This document shows positions 31,037 through 40,864 of a stretch of 46,016 bases of DNA, piece by piece; the first letter of the stretch is position 1; each line of letters begins with the position of its first letter. Under the pieces are notes generated by a model that saw nothing but the letters and a program-made list of their open reading frames with translations, was not told the origin of the DNA and did not search any database. The DNA is taken from contig NZ_QVMJ01000026.1 in NCBI RefSeq assembly GCF_010500955.1, forward strand, positions 1 through 46,016, written 5' to 3'. A program made the position numbers and the translations under genes. The DNA is from Bacteroides sp. 519. Its GTDB lineage: Bacteria > Bacteroidota > Bacteroidia > Bacteroidales > Bacteroidaceae.

Positions 31037-32152
31037 TTACCATTCAGGATAAATAGTTTTACTTTGCCAGTTGATAATATCAATGTCTACATATCCCATT
31101 ACGCTGCTGCTTGATTCGGGCAGGTCTGAAATTTGATTTTCGTAATCCGAAATATCAATGTTTAAGGTGTACACATACCCGGCCTCGGCAGTAGCTACTG
31201 CTGTACCCCCAGTAGCTGCAGTACTATATTTTGCTACAGTGGCATACATATTTGTAACTTCTGCTTTATCCGTTACCTTCAAACTTGCAAAGTGTAATAC
31301 AATGTGAGGCATGGTAGATGGGAAAAAGTTATAAGCCCAAAAGTTACCCGTCCCTGTAGGTTTAGCTGCTCCTGGTTTAATATCAACAACAGGAGAAAGC
31401 TCATCCTTCATTGTAAGATAGCTAGCATATCCAGTAGCAGCCGAATATTTTGCTTTATCAATACTGTAATCTACCAAATTAGTATCATCAAAAGAATTGG
31501 CAGCATTCATACTATGATAGAAACTGTTGATGTAGATACCTGCCAATTCCAGTTTTTCTACATTAGCGTCGGTACAGCTAATTTCACCAATCTGTAAACG
31601 AGAACCAATAGGCCCTACATTAAACTTAGATTCAAGCCTTTCGGGGTTGGTTGTTCCAGGTGCTACATCACCTTTTCCATATACAGGAACTTTGGCTACA
31701 TTATTTTCAGTATTCTGAATATCAGTCAGTTCCCACATCAATGCCTCAACATTGGATAAACTACCATTTTCAACAGCTACCGAAGCAATATCCAAAGCTC
31801 CAGTGTTTCCATAAAGATATACATTTTTTGTATTGGCAGGGATTTTTCCAATCACAGTACCTGTTTCGAGATCCGAAACTGTAATTTCATCAGCTGCCGA
31901 AGCAGTTTCTACAATTTTGATTACCCGACCAATCTTATCGTTCGATGTAAAAATAAGATAACCGTCTGTGAACGATACCTGTGTTGCGTCCATATTGGCT
32001 CCTTCGGCACGATTCTTTATGCCAGGCTTTCCTATTTGAATGAAGAAAGATTGGGTTTCGTCCACACCCTGTGATGTTTCTTCATCATTGCTGCACGATG
32101 AGAGTGCCAGCATTGCCACTATTGCTGTAGCAAAAATTGTTTTGATTTTCAT
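31037..32152 (-). CDS. Major fimbrillin (Mfa1/FimA-type), type V pilin
   Basis: A 371-aa lipoprotein precursor (MKIKTIFATAIVAMLALSSC, lipobox LSSC, Cys20). Two domains of beta-sandwich type follow, with the mature part containing NVYLYGNTG, LELAGIYINSFYH and FWAYNFFPSTMPHIVLHF, which are common in Mfa1-like pilins. In type V pili the pro-region is cut after an arginine and replaced by the next subunit's C-terminal strand; here KNRAEG (near residue 48-53) is a suitable site, and SSVMGYVDIDIINW near the end would be the donor strand. First gene of the operon, with a consensus promoter at 32255-32285 and a divergent regulator upstream. Confidence 0.85.
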   Translation of the reverse strand: MKIKTIFATAIVAMLALSSCSNDEETSQGVDETQSFFIQIGKPGIKNRAEGANMDATQVSFTDGYLIFTSNDKIGRVIKIVETASAADEITVSDLETGTVIGKIPANTKNVYLYGNTGALDIASVAVENGSLSNVEALMWELTDIQNTENNVAKVPVYGKGDVAPGTTNPERLESKFNVGPIGSRLQIGEISCTDANVEKLELAGIYINSFYHSMNAANSFDDTNLVDYSIDKAKYSAATGYASYLTMKDELSPVVDIKPGAAKPTGTGNFWAYNFFPSTMPHIVLHFASLKVTDKAEVTNMYATVAKYSTAATGGTAVATAEAGYVYTLNIDISDYENQISDLPESSSSVMGYVDIDIINWQSKTIYPEW

Positions 32153-32454
32153 TGTTTGAAAGTTTTAATTGAACGTTTCTTCTTATGTAGTATAAAATTA
32201 GCACTGTTTATTTATGCTAATTTATCAGAGTTATTTAGGGATCATTTCATACTGCAAAGTTATTTCATTGCCACAGATTGATCAAGCACATAAATGCCCC
32301 ATAAAAAGCAGCAATATGGAACAAAAAGTGATCGTTAAAGGATGTGTGTTTTTAATTCTGTCAGAAAGTGAACAAAATAACTTTTTTTATAAAGAAATTT
32401 TATAAAACCCGACTCTTTTTTATTACATTTATATAACCTAATAAAACCCACACT
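32153..32454. other. Intergenic control region between fimbriae and regulator
   Basis: 300 bp between two divergent genes. It holds a leftward promoter (32255-32285) with a leader of about 95 nt for the fimbrial operon. The plus-strand TACATTTA near 32425 is a weak candidate for the regulator gene. No other structure stands out. Confidence 0.6.
32255..32285 (-). promoter_or_regulatory. Fimbrial operon promoter
   Basis: On the minus strand TTG (32285-32283), a spacer of exactly 20 bp, and TAACTTTG (32262-32255) fit the consensus. The leader of about 95 nt is long enough for post-transcriptional control. Confidence 0.7.
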
Positions 32455-33420
32455 ATGAAAGAAGAATCATTGACTACAGAATTTCTGCGTAAATTAAAGA
32501 AATTGCGCAAATCGAAATCTGCTCTCGTTCACGAAATCTCCAATATACTTGATATGGACGAAATATCTGTTTACCGCAGACTTAGAGGAGCAGTTAGATT
32601 TACTGTCGACGAAATGGGCTTACTGGCACAACGCCTCAATATTTCTTTAGATAACTTATTATCGGAACAGCCCGAAGGAGATTACCAGGCATGGAAAATG
32701 GATTTGTTATTGATTGCCAACGAAAACGGTTTGGATATTGATGCCATGGAACGAAACATTCCGATGATAGAAGATATTCCGGAAAAGGCCGAAATTGAAA
32801 TCGGAGGATCTTTGGGATGCCTAACAAGACATTTCTACATGCACTACAAACAGTTATGGCGATTTATGCATTTTAAATGGGGACACTATTACAGCAAAAA
32901 CAGTTACTATGACATGTTTAATTCGGTTCAGATACATCCACGGTTATCCAACCTGCTCGAAACACACTTATCAAGGTACGAAAGAATAAAACATTGCTTC
33001 TTTATATGGGATAGCCTGATTATTCAAAAGTTTGTAAATGATGTACAGTATTTTAAAAGCATGTCGTTATTAACCAACGAAGATGCATTACTTATTAAAG
33101 AGGATATAACCAAACTACTGAACGATTGTGAATATATTGCTGCAAAAGGAAAGTTTGAGAAGTGCGATAGATTTGATCTTTATATCTCTCCCATAAATAT
33201 AGACACCTCGCATGTGTACACACATTATGGGAGGCACTGGCATTACTCTGTTGAAGTTTATGGTATAAGGCCCATGATCACATCTAAACCATATATCTGT
33301 GAAGAGTTTTGCCGAAGCATAAATAAGTTAAAGAATGCTTCAATTCTGATATCACAAAGTGCGGAAAGAGAGCGAAGAATGTTTTTTAATGAGCAACGTG
33401 AGTTGATAGATTTATTATAA
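32455..33420 (+). CDS. HTH regulator-like protein, divergent from fimbrial operon
   Basis: A 321-aa protein without signal peptide. Residues about 20-70 read like an XRE-type helix-turn-helix (VHEISNILDMDEISVYRRLRG, then FTVDEMGLLAQRLNISLDNLL), followed by a long, uncharacterised region with many aromatic and basic residues (HFYMHYKQLWRFMHFKWGHYY). The C-terminal part contains DLYISPINIDTSHVY. I do not recognise this larger domain. Its position, divergent from the pilin operon with 300 bp between, suggests local control of fimbriae, but no binding site is proven. It may act like regulators that sense membrane or cell contact; that is speculation. Confidence 0.7.
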   Translation: MKEESLTTEFLRKLKKLRKSKSALVHEISNILDMDEISVYRRLRGAVRFTVDEMGLLAQRLNISLDNLLSEQPEGDYQAWKMDLLLIANENGLDIDAMERNIPMIEDIPEKAEIEIGGSLGCLTRHFYMHYKQLWRFMHFKWGHYYSKNSYYDMFNSVQIHPRLSNLLETHLSRYERIKHCFFIWDSLIIQKFVNDVQYFKSMSLLTNEDALLIKEDITKLLNDCEYIAAKGKFEKCDRFDLYISPINIDTSHVYTHYGRHWHYSVEVYGIRPMITSKPYICEEFCRSINKLKNASILISQSAERERRMFFNEQRELIDLL

Positions 33421-33448
33421 CAATTTGATTAACCAGAAATAAAGCTAG

Positions 33449-33487
33449 TGCCAAGCCCGTGGCACAGCTGTGCCAACGGGCTTGGTA
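33449..33487. terminator. GC-rich palindrome between convergent genes
   Basis: TGCCAAGCCCGTGGCACAGC and GCTGTGCCAACGGGCTTGG form a near-perfect hairpin of about 17 bp between the HTH gene and GH97, which converge. It has no T-run. Same style as the nested palindrome at 22377 (words that are palindromes in part). Confidence 0.6.
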
Positions 33488-33495
33488 CTGCATCG

Positions 33496-35493
33496 TTACT
33501 TATTTTCTACCTTCAGAGCAAATCCGCCACCCGGAGCCAGATGTACAGTGAACGTTCTCTTCCCTTTCAGATTTACTGTTTCTTTCTTATAATCACTACC
33601 TTTACGATGTGCATTTTGTCCATCCCTGAATAAAACAGCATTATCATTGTGGTCTTTCAGAAAAGATAGATCAATCGTCAAATCACGTGCGTCCCAGTTT
33701 GTCATACCACCAATATACCATGTATCACCACAACGCCGTGCCATCAGTACATATTCACCCATTTTACCATCCAACACAATGGTTTCATCCCATACCGTTG
33801 GTATGTTGGCTATAAAAGCTAACGATTCCGGTTCGCGCATATAATTAGTTGGAGCATCGCAAAGCATATTGAAAGGAGATTCAAATACCACATACATAGC
33901 CAATTGGCGGCAACGCGTACCCTGACTCATTGGTTCCGAGTTTACTGGGTAATAATTGCCCTTTGAAGCATTACGCATAGCACCTTGTGTATAATCTATC
34001 GGACCAGCCACCTGACGTATAAACGGAATCATTACATCATAAGTAACCTGATCAACTGTAGCTGCCGACCACTTCATCTGCTCCAAACCGTGTACTCCTT
34101 CAAAGTTCAACACATTAGGATAAGTACGGTTTAAGCCAGCCGGTTTATACATTCCATGCAAGTCTATAAAAAGTTTATAACGGGCACAGGTTTCGGCTGC
34201 ACGATGATTAAACTCAACCATTTCCTGATCGTCGCGATCCATAAAGTCTACTTTAAAACCTTTTATGCCCATAGCGGCATAATGCTTGCAAACATTTTCC
34301 ATATCACGGTTAAAAGCATGATATCCGGCCCAGAGCACAATTCCTACATCTTTCTTTTTGCCATAAGCAACCAATTCTTTCAAATTAATTTCCGGCACAA
34401 CCTGCATCAAATCGGCTTGTAGATTTACTGCCCAACCTTCATCCAGAATTACATACTCAATTCCATGCTTGGAAGCAAAATCAATATAGAATTTATATGT
34501 ATCATTATTAATTCCTGAAGCAAAGTCTACACCATCAATGTTCCAGGCGTTCCACCAGTCCCACGCTACTTTACCTGGTTTAATCCATGAAGTATCTGCA
34601 ATACGCGATGGTGAAGCCAGTTTATATGTCATATCACTATCGGCTAATTCCTTATCACTGGTAGATATAATGGCAGCCCGCCAAGGGAATGTACGTGGTT
34701 CTTCAACCTTAGCTATGTAATCTTCACGTTCGGTTACCTGAAACTGAAGCATATTGTGTCCTCCTTGTTCGGCGGCTTTGGGGTAAGCAGCAAAAACACC
34801 ACTTAGTGTATGTTTTCCTTTGGCATTTGTTAAATACAGTCCGGGGTAACTTTCCAAATCAGATTCTGTTACCAGTAGTTTCTTTCCGTTACCTACATCG
34901 GCTACCAAAGGCAAAAACATCAGCCTTTCTTTGTTTAGTTGAGATATCTGAGCTGTTGTATATGTATTCTCGAAAGAATTGAAAAACTGCGATTCGTAAT
35001 CACCATCGGCTCCTACTTGTACATAAGGTACAGAAGCTTCGACATCCTTTCCAAAGTTATAAACTACTTCTTCGCCGGCAATTGTAAATGGTCTTTTCCG
35101 CTGACTTACAAAACGGTAAGCAACACCATCATCATATACACGGAACTCAACACCCCAACGGCCACGGAAGTTAAGAGTTAGTTCATTGTATTCGTCCTTT
35201 ATTTCACTTTTACGGTAAAATGGAGAAGGAATAGTTGCTGATACACGCTGCTTTTTACTACCGGATAATTTAGGATTCTCGCCCCACACTTCACCATCGC
35301 TCAATGTTAGGGTAATTGGAGAGGCATCAAGTACCAACTGCCCATCGTGAGTAATTGTATAGGTTAGCTTTTCATATAAACTAACGGTTGTGTTTATTCG
35401 TCCGTTAGGAGAAGTTACAGTGAATTGCTTTTGAGCAAAAGCTATTATTGAACAAAAGCAAGTTAGTAATAAGATGATTTTTCTCTTTTTCAT
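33496..35493 (-). CDS. GH97-family glycosidase (retaining type)
   Basis: A 665-aa secreted enzyme with signal peptide (KIILLLTCFCSIIAFAQ). GH97 layout: N-terminal beta-sandwich (FTVTSPNGRINTTVSL), central TIM barrel (WDWWNAWNIDGVDFASG, IEYVILDEGWA), C-terminal beta domain. Asp416 in FKVDFMD falls where the nucleophile of retaining GH97 enzymes (alpha-galactosidase branch) is known; inverting SusB-type members lack it. Glu465 in NFEGVHGLEQ would be the acid/base. So an alpha-galactosidase or similar retaining activity is more likely than SusB-type alpha-glucosidase. Second gene after GH5, 20 bp downstream; the pair is divergent from the HTCS regulator. Confidence 0.9.
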   Translation of the reverse strand: MKKRKIILLLTCFCSIIAFAQKQFTVTSPNGRINTTVSLYEKLTYTITHDGQLVLDASPITLTLSDGEVWGENPKLSGSKKQRVSATIPSPFYRKSEIKDEYNELTLNFRGRWGVEFRVYDDGVAYRFVSQRKRPFTIAGEEVVYNFGKDVEASVPYVQVGADGDYESQFFNSFENTYTTAQISQLNKERLMFLPLVADVGNGKKLLVTESDLESYPGLYLTNAKGKHTLSGVFAAYPKAAEQGGHNMLQFQVTEREDYIAKVEEPRTFPWRAAIISTSDKELADSDMTYKLASPSRIADTSWIKPGKVAWDWWNAWNIDGVDFASGINNDTYKFYIDFASKHGIEYVILDEGWAVNLQADLMQVVPEINLKELVAYGKKKDVGIVLWAGYHAFNRDMENVCKHYAAMGIKGFKVDFMDRDDQEMVEFNHRAAETCARYKLFIDLHGMYKPAGLNRTYPNVLNFEGVHGLEQMKWSAATVDQVTYDVMIPFIRQVAGPIDYTQGAMRNASKGNYYPVNSEPMSQGTRCRQLAMYVVFESPFNMLCDAPTNYMREPESLAFIANIPTVWDETIVLDGKMGEYVLMARRCGDTWYIGGMTNWDARDLTIDLSFLKDHNDNAVLFRDGQNAHRKGSDYKKETVNLKGKRTFTVHLAPGGGFALKVENK

Positions 35494-35513
35494 TGATATT
35501 TTGTTTTAGACTG

Positions 35514-36500
35514 TTATTCTCCACTCAGTTCCTTCCTTATAATTTGTCCCCATTCCTTCAATTCCTTACTTTCCCAGGGGCCTTTCGAAGAAGCGGTAGC
35601 ATACATCATTGAACAAGTTTCTTCTTTATCTGCTATAGACCAAGCTGCCCAACTAATGGAATGCTTATTCATCCATTTCAGCCATTCGTCCCACTCCTGA
35701 TGATTAATAGGCCCATCGCCACTGGCCTCCATGCCTGCACACTCCGAAACAAACAAAGGTAATCCTTTGCCCAATGCATAATCACCTCTGTCTCTCAAGT
35801 ACTGATGGTGTGTTGCAGCATAGAAATGCAGTGTGTACATAAGGTTATTGTATTCTGTGATTGGGTCATCGGCAGCCAGATGAATATCCTGATCCCAGTG
35901 GGGTGTACCAATAAGAATTACATTATTAGAATCTATTGCACGGATTGTTTTGATTATTTCTATGGAATAAGCCTTTACATCTGCCCATGAATCTTCTACC
36001 GGTTCATTAAACAACTCATAGATTACATTGGGAACACCTTTATATTTGGTTGCCATTTTTGCAAAAAACTCTTTGGCTTCTTCCGTGCGAATACCGTGGC
36101 TATGCCAGTCAATAATTACATAAATACCATTAGCTATAGCAGCATCTACCACTTTGGTAACACAATCAATACCTAGGGTAGGATTGTCAACATAAGCACC
36201 ATTGGGTTCTACTCCCATAGCAGCCCGTACCACATTACATTTCCAGTTGTTAGTAAACACTTCCACTGTAGAGGCATTATAAAAACGAGGCCACCAGTTA
36301 TGCCAACCATAGCTAACACCTTTCAGTACTATTTTATCACCTTTCTCATTAACCAAATAGTTTCCTTTTACTGATAGATGACCGTTTTGTTCTACAAATG
36401 TTTTCGGCATACCATTACCTTCTTTTGAAGAGGAACTGCCACAACCAATAAGAATTATCACCACAACCAACAGAATAATGTTGAACCTGTAATTTTTCAT
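35514..36500 (-). CDS. GH5-family endoglucanase-like lipoprotein
   Basis: A 328-aa lipoprotein (lipobox LIGC, Cys20) with a GH5 TIM barrel of the subfamily-2 (cellulase) type. It has LKGVSYGWHNWWPRFYN and NNWKCNVVRAAMGV at the start, WHSHG, the acid/base Glu166 in YELFNEP, HFYAATHHQ and the nucleophile Glu253 in VSECAG. It would cut internal beta-1,4-glucan or related bonds at the cell envelope. It precedes GH97 by 20 bp in one operon, so both act on one branched substrate. There is no SusC/SusD pair nearby in this window. Confidence 0.9.
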   Translation of the reverse strand: MKNYRFNIILLVVVIILIGCGSSSSKEGNGMPKTFVEQNGHLSVKGNYLVNEKGDKIVLKGVSYGWHNWWPRFYNASTVEVFTNNWKCNVVRAAMGVEPNGAYVDNPTLGIDCVTKVVDAAIANGIYVIIDWHSHGIRTEEAKEFFAKMATKYKGVPNVIYELFNEPVEDSWADVKAYSIEIIKTIRAIDSNNVILIGTPHWDQDIHLAADDPITEYNNLMYTLHFYAATHHQYLRDRGDYALGKGLPLFVSECAGMEASGDGPINHQEWDEWLKWMNKHSISWAAWSIADKEETCSMMYATASSKGPWESKELKEWGQIIRKELSGE

Positions 36501-36662
36501 AATAGTATCAATTTAAATCTTTATGCATACGAATATAAAGCAAAAAATTAACACACACATTAACTAGTAGTACAAAGTGTTAGAAAATGAAAAGAAAGTA
36601 TTAGTTGTATGACACTATGTATGTTTTTTATTTCAATTGCCACATAAATCGAACATTTTTTT

Positions 36663-36670
36663 TAAGTTTG
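36663..36670 (+). promoter_or_regulatory. Probable -7 element of the HTCS gene
   Basis: TAAGTTTG fits the consensus and lies 26 bp before the ATG at 36697. TTG at 36637-36639 is 23 bp upstream, too far for a good pair, so the promoter is tentative. Confidence 0.4.
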
Positions 36671-36696
36671 TAATTTGTAAATCGTAACTAATACCT

Positions 36697-39600
36697 ATGA
36701 AGATTCTTCTCATACTCGCTGTTCTGTTCGGTGTAGTGGATTACACATTTGCACAAGAGCAATTTATGTTTAAAAAGTTGGAAACCAAAGACGGACTTTC
36801 GCACAGTCAGATAAATTCTATTTTTAAAGATAGCCGCGGATTTATGTGGTTTTCAACCGCAAGCGGACTTAACCGCTACGATGGTTATGAATTTAAAGTG
36901 TATCAGCACGACGAAAACGATCCTCATTCACTGAGCGACACTTTTGTTGACGACATTCAGGAAGATGCAAACGGCAATTTATGGATACATATACCCACTG
37001 CCTATCTGGTGTACGATGTTCACAAGGAAATATTTATTCGTGATATTACCCCTATATTAGCAGAATATGGTGTTACCGGAACAGTGGATCTGCTTTATAT
37101 CGACAACGAAAAAAATATGTGGTTTGGTATGGCCGAGGGAGGCGTTTACCAGTATCAGCTTGAATCAAAAACGGTACACTATTACCCTCAGGGAGGAGAA
37201 GAAGAACTAAGCAAAGGAACCCTTACGTGGATTCTGGAAGATGGAAATAATGTACTTTTTCTTTTCAATAACGGGTTGCTCGAAGTATTACATCGTTCTA
37301 CAGGTAAAGTTGTTACCCGTTACAATTATATTCCCGAAAACTCAACCACACTATCCGACAAATATACATTATTCAAAGATACCGATGGAGATTACTGGAT
37401 ATATGCCAGAAACAACTCTGGATTATGGCTTTATCGTTCAAACGAACAAAAATGGGAACACATAACCAATCAGCCCGGAAGCAAGCCATTTGCCTTATCA
37501 AGCAATGTTATTCAGGGAATAGAAGAAGATAACAACAAACGAATCTGGATAGCAACCGACCATGGAGGCATAAACATTATATGTAAATCAACGAATTCTA
37601 TCCTTAATCTGCAACACGACATTAATGATGAACGCAGTCTTTTACAGAACAGTATTAACTGTCTTTATCATGATGACATGGATATTATGTGGGTAGGAAC
37701 CTATAAAAGAGGTATCTCTTATTATAGTGAAAGTCTTTTTAAGTTTGAGGTAAATCATTTATCGCATTTACGCCGAAACAACTTTGAACCGGATATTACT
37801 GTTGTTGAGAACGACAATCATGATAACTTGTGGATTGGTACCAACGGTAACGGACTGATTTATATAAACCGCGCTACCGGAGAGATGAAACACTATGAAC
37901 ACAATCCTGCTGTGCCTTCATCTGTGGCAGGCGATATTATTGTAGCTTTATGTTGTGCACGCGACGGGAAATTATGGGTTGGTACTTATTTAGGGGGTAT
38001 GAGTTGTTTCGATGGGAAAAGCTTTACCCATTACCGCCATATACCCGAAAATCCCAATTCGATTGCTTCTAATGATGTATGGGCTATCAAAGAGGATGAA
38101 GATGGAGCCATCTGGATAGGTACATTGGGCGGTGGTTTACAACGACTTGACCCAAGAACTGGTAAATTCACTACTTTCCAAGGTTCAAATACACTATCTT
38201 CCGATTATATATCTTCTCTATATATAGGAGACAATACCATATATGTAGGTACAGCCGTGGGTATAAACCTGTTTAATAAAACCAACGAAACAATCGAAAA
38301 ACTAGAAGGAAACAAAGCTGGTACCCAAAAGTTTTCAAATCTCAATACACAACAGGTATATTTGGATAGCCGTGGGTTACTGTGGGTAAGCACCCGCGAT
38401 GGCTTAAATATTCTGGACCGGAAAAGTGATCATATTACCATTCTGAGAAAAACAGACGGACTAGCAGACAACTTTATTTGCGGCATTATTGAAGATAATG
38501 ATAAAAACATGTGGGTTACCACTGCCAACGGTGTTTCTAATATAGTTATCAATGCAAATCCAAGAACAGGAGAATATACATACACCTGTTATAATTACGA
38601 CGAGCTGGATGGTTTGCAGGGACAAGAGTTTAACTTGCGCTCTATTACAAAAACCAAAAACGGCGACATAGTAATGGGAGGTATCAATGGGTTTAATGTG
38701 TTTAATCCGCATACCATCAAATACAATGAAAGCCAACCACAGGTGTTATTTACCGACTTCCGGTTATTTAACCAGGAAATAAAAGTTGATGCCGAATACA
38801 ACGGAAATAAAATTCTGGCCTCCTCTATTGCACAAACTAACAAAATTGAACTGGAATACAAACAGAATGTATTCTCAGTAGGTTTTTCGGGAATGAACTA
38901 TATATTGCCCGAGAAAGCCAAATACCTTTGTATGCTCGAAGGTTTTAGTACCGACTGGCTTCCGGTAGATGGAAATGTACACCGTGTTACCTATACCAAT
39001 CTGGCTCCCGGTACTTACACACTTAAAGTGAAAGCAGCCAACAGTGACGGTTACTGGAATGAGAAAGCCAGCGAACTTACCATTGTTATTCATCCTCCTT
39101 TCTGGCTTTCTACATGGGCTTATCTCATTTATTTTCTGATTGTTTTGGCCATACTTTGGTTTGCCCGTTTTATGTTGTTACGCAATGAACGTAACAAATT
39201 CAAATTAAAACAGGTTGAACTGGAAGCTGAACGTCAGCACGAACTGGATGATATGAAACTACGGTTCTTCACCAACATAAGCCATGAACTACGTACCCCG
39301 CTGTCGCTTATCATATCTCCCCTGGATAATATGATAAAACATGCTACCAACAACGATAATAAAGAGAAATTGCTGTTAATGAGACGTAACGCCATACGTT
39401 TACTCAATATGGTGAACCAGTTGCTCGATTTCAGAAAGAACGATGTAAAAGGCCACAAGCTAAATCTTTCTACTGGCGATGTAATTCCATTATTAAGAGG
39501 TATATGTCAATCATTTGCCGAACTTTCCGACAAGAAGAAAATCCGGTTTACATTTATTTCATCTGTGGAGTCTCTTATCATGGATTTCGATGAGGACAAG

Positions 39601-40806
39601 ATAAGTAAAATCATGATGAACCTGCTTTCCAATGCATTTAAGTTTACACCCAACGATGGCAGTGTAGAAGTACGTGTAGCCATGCTTCCTGCTAACGGTG
39701 ATACTCCCCGCCAGCTTCAGGTAAACGTAATTGATACCGGAGAAGGTATAAAAGACGAAGATAAAGAACATGTCTTTGAACGGTTCTATCAGGTAAACAG
39801 TACGTCTTCACATGCTTCGGGAAGTGGTATTGGATTGCATTTGGCAAAAGAATTTGTTAAGCTGCACGAAGGCAACATCTTTATACAGGACAACAATGAA
39901 ACAGGTAGTATTTTTACATTCAACATTCCGGCAACATTGCGAAATATAACATCTGCCGAAACCGATAGTCCAATGGAAATGACTGTTCTGCAAGCTCCCG
40001 AAGAAATTCTTTCGGAAGAGAACGAAGATAATTCGCTGGCTTCCGATATTCCGCTTATCTTGATTGTAGACGACAATGATGATTTCCGCAGTTTTATGCG
40101 GTCAAGTCTTATTGGCGAATACAACATTCGCGAAGCTTCAAACGGACAAGAAGCTTGGGAAATGCTTCCTGAACTACAACCCGATATTATTATCAGTGAT
40201 GTTATGATGCCCAGTATTGATGGTATTGAGCTGGCCCGCAAGGTAAAAAATGATTTGCGAACTTCGCATATTCCATTAATACTATTAACAGCCCGAACCG
40301 CCGAAGAGCATAAAGTAGAAGGCTTGGAAACCGGTGCCGATGATTACCTGACCAAACCCTTCAACTTTGATATTCTTTCTTTGCGCATCAAGAAGTTATT
40401 AGAATTGCGCAACCTGAAACAAGAAAAGTTTAACAAACAAATAGAGCCTGTACCCAGTGAGATAACCATCACTTCGCTCGACGAAAAACTTATTGGTAAA
40501 GCCATAAAATATGTAGAGGAGAACCTGTCGCGCAGTGAACTTTCAGTAGAAGAGTTAAGCCGTGAACTTGGAATGAGCAGAGTGCATCTTTATAAGAAGC
40601 TAACAGCTATTACTGGAAAAACCCCAATTGAGTTTATTCGCACTATCCGTTTGAAACGGGCTGCTCAGTTCTTACAAAAAAGTCAGATGAATATATCGGA
40701 AATTGCTTATGAAGTAGGTTTTAATAATCCGAAGTATTTTAGTAAGTATTTCAGGGAAGAGTTTGGGGTATTGCCTTCGGAATATAATAAAAAAGAAGGA
40801 AGATAG
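36697..40806 (+). CDS. Hybrid two-component system regulator (HTCS), AraC type
   Basis: A 1369-aa one-protein sensor and regulator of the Bacteroidota glycan type. A signal peptide (ILLILAVLFGVVDYTFA) leads to about 14 beta-propeller Reg_prop repeats (for example MWFSTASGLNRYDG, WIGTLGGGLQRLD) to about residue 690, a Y_Y_Y domain (about 700-785), one membrane helix (804-826), a histidine kinase (phosphorylated His863 in NISHELRTPLS, ATPase NLLSNAFKFTP and DTGEGI), a receiver with Asp1168 in ISDVMMPS, and a C-terminal AraC helix-turn-helix (VEELSRELGMSRVHLYKKL). It senses an oligosaccharide outside and activates a nearby operon, presumably GH5-GH97, its divergent neighbour. Confidence 0.97.
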   Translation: MKILLILAVLFGVVDYTFAQEQFMFKKLETKDGLSHSQINSIFKDSRGFMWFSTASGLNRYDGYEFKVYQHDENDPHSLSDTFVDDIQEDANGNLWIHIPTAYLVYDVHKEIFIRDITPILAEYGVTGTVDLLYIDNEKNMWFGMAEGGVYQYQLESKTVHYYPQGGEEELSKGTLTWILEDGNNVLFLFNNGLLEVLHRSTGKVVTRYNYIPENSTTLSDKYTLFKDTDGDYWIYARNNSGLWLYRSNEQKWEHITNQPGSKPFALSSNVIQGIEEDNNKRIWIATDHGGINIICKSTNSILNLQHDINDERSLLQNSINCLYHDDMDIMWVGTYKRGISYYSESLFKFEVNHLSHLRRNNFEPDITVVENDNHDNLWIGTNGNGLIYINRATGEMKHYEHNPAVPSSVAGDIIVALCCARDGKLWVGTYLGGMSCFDGKSFTHYRHIPENPNSIASNDVWAIKEDEDGAIWIGTLGGGLQRLDPRTGKFTTFQGSNTLSSDYISSLYIGDNTIYVGTAVGINLFNKTNETIEKLEGNKAGTQKFSNLNTQQVYLDSRGLLWVSTRDGLNILDRKSDHITILRKTDGLADNFICGIIEDNDKNMWVTTANGVSNIVINANPRTGEYTYTCYNYDELDGLQGQEFNLRSITKTKNGDIVMGGINGFNVFNPHTIKYNESQPQVLFTDFRLFNQEIKVDAEYNGNKILASSIAQTNKIELEYKQNVFSVGFSGMNYILPEKAKYLCMLEGFSTDWLPVDGNVHRVTYTNLAPGTYTLKVKAANSDGYWNEKASELTIVIHPPFWLSTWAYLIYFLIVLAILWFARFMLLRNERNKFKLKQVELEAERQHELDDMKLRFFTNISHELRTPLSLIISPLDNMIKHATNNDNKEKLLLMRRNAIRLLNMVNQLLDFRKNDVKGHKLNLSTGDVIPLLRGICQSFAELSDKKKIRFTFISSVESLIMDFDEDKISKIMMNLLSNAFKFTPNDGSVEVRVAMLPANGDTPRQLQVNVIDTGEGIKDEDKEHVFERFYQVNSTSSHASGSGIGLHLAKEFVKLHEGNIFIQDNNETGSIFTFNIPATLRNITSAETDSPMEMTVLQAPEEILSEENEDNSLASDIPLILIVDDNDDFRSFMRSSLIGEYNIREASNGQEAWEMLPELQPDIIISDVMMPSIDGIELARKVKNDLRTSHIPLILLTARTAEEHKVEGLETGADDYLTKPFNFDILSLRIKKLLELRNLKQEKFNKQIEPVPSEITITSLDEKLIGKAIKYVEENLSRSELSVEELSRELGMSRVHLYKKLTAITGKTPIEFIRTIRLKRAAQFLQKSQMNISEIAYEVGFNNPKYFSKYFREEFGVLPSEYNKKEGR

Positions 40807-40813
40807 TTTGTAT

Positions 40814-40848
40814 ATGCAGCATTCGCACTTCGGAATGCTGCATTTTAA
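40814..40848 (+). terminator. HTCS terminator, also a relic of array A
   Basis: ATGCAGCATTC (40814-40824) pairs with GAATGCTGCAT (40833-40843), followed by TTTAATT. It serves the HTCS gene and possibly the convergent Rpn gene. Together with the next bases it aligns to array A (CATTTT.ATTGAACGAA), so the hairpin looks derived from, or an ancestor of, two array units. Confidence 0.7.
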
Positions 40849-40864
40849 TTGAACGAACGGAGTA

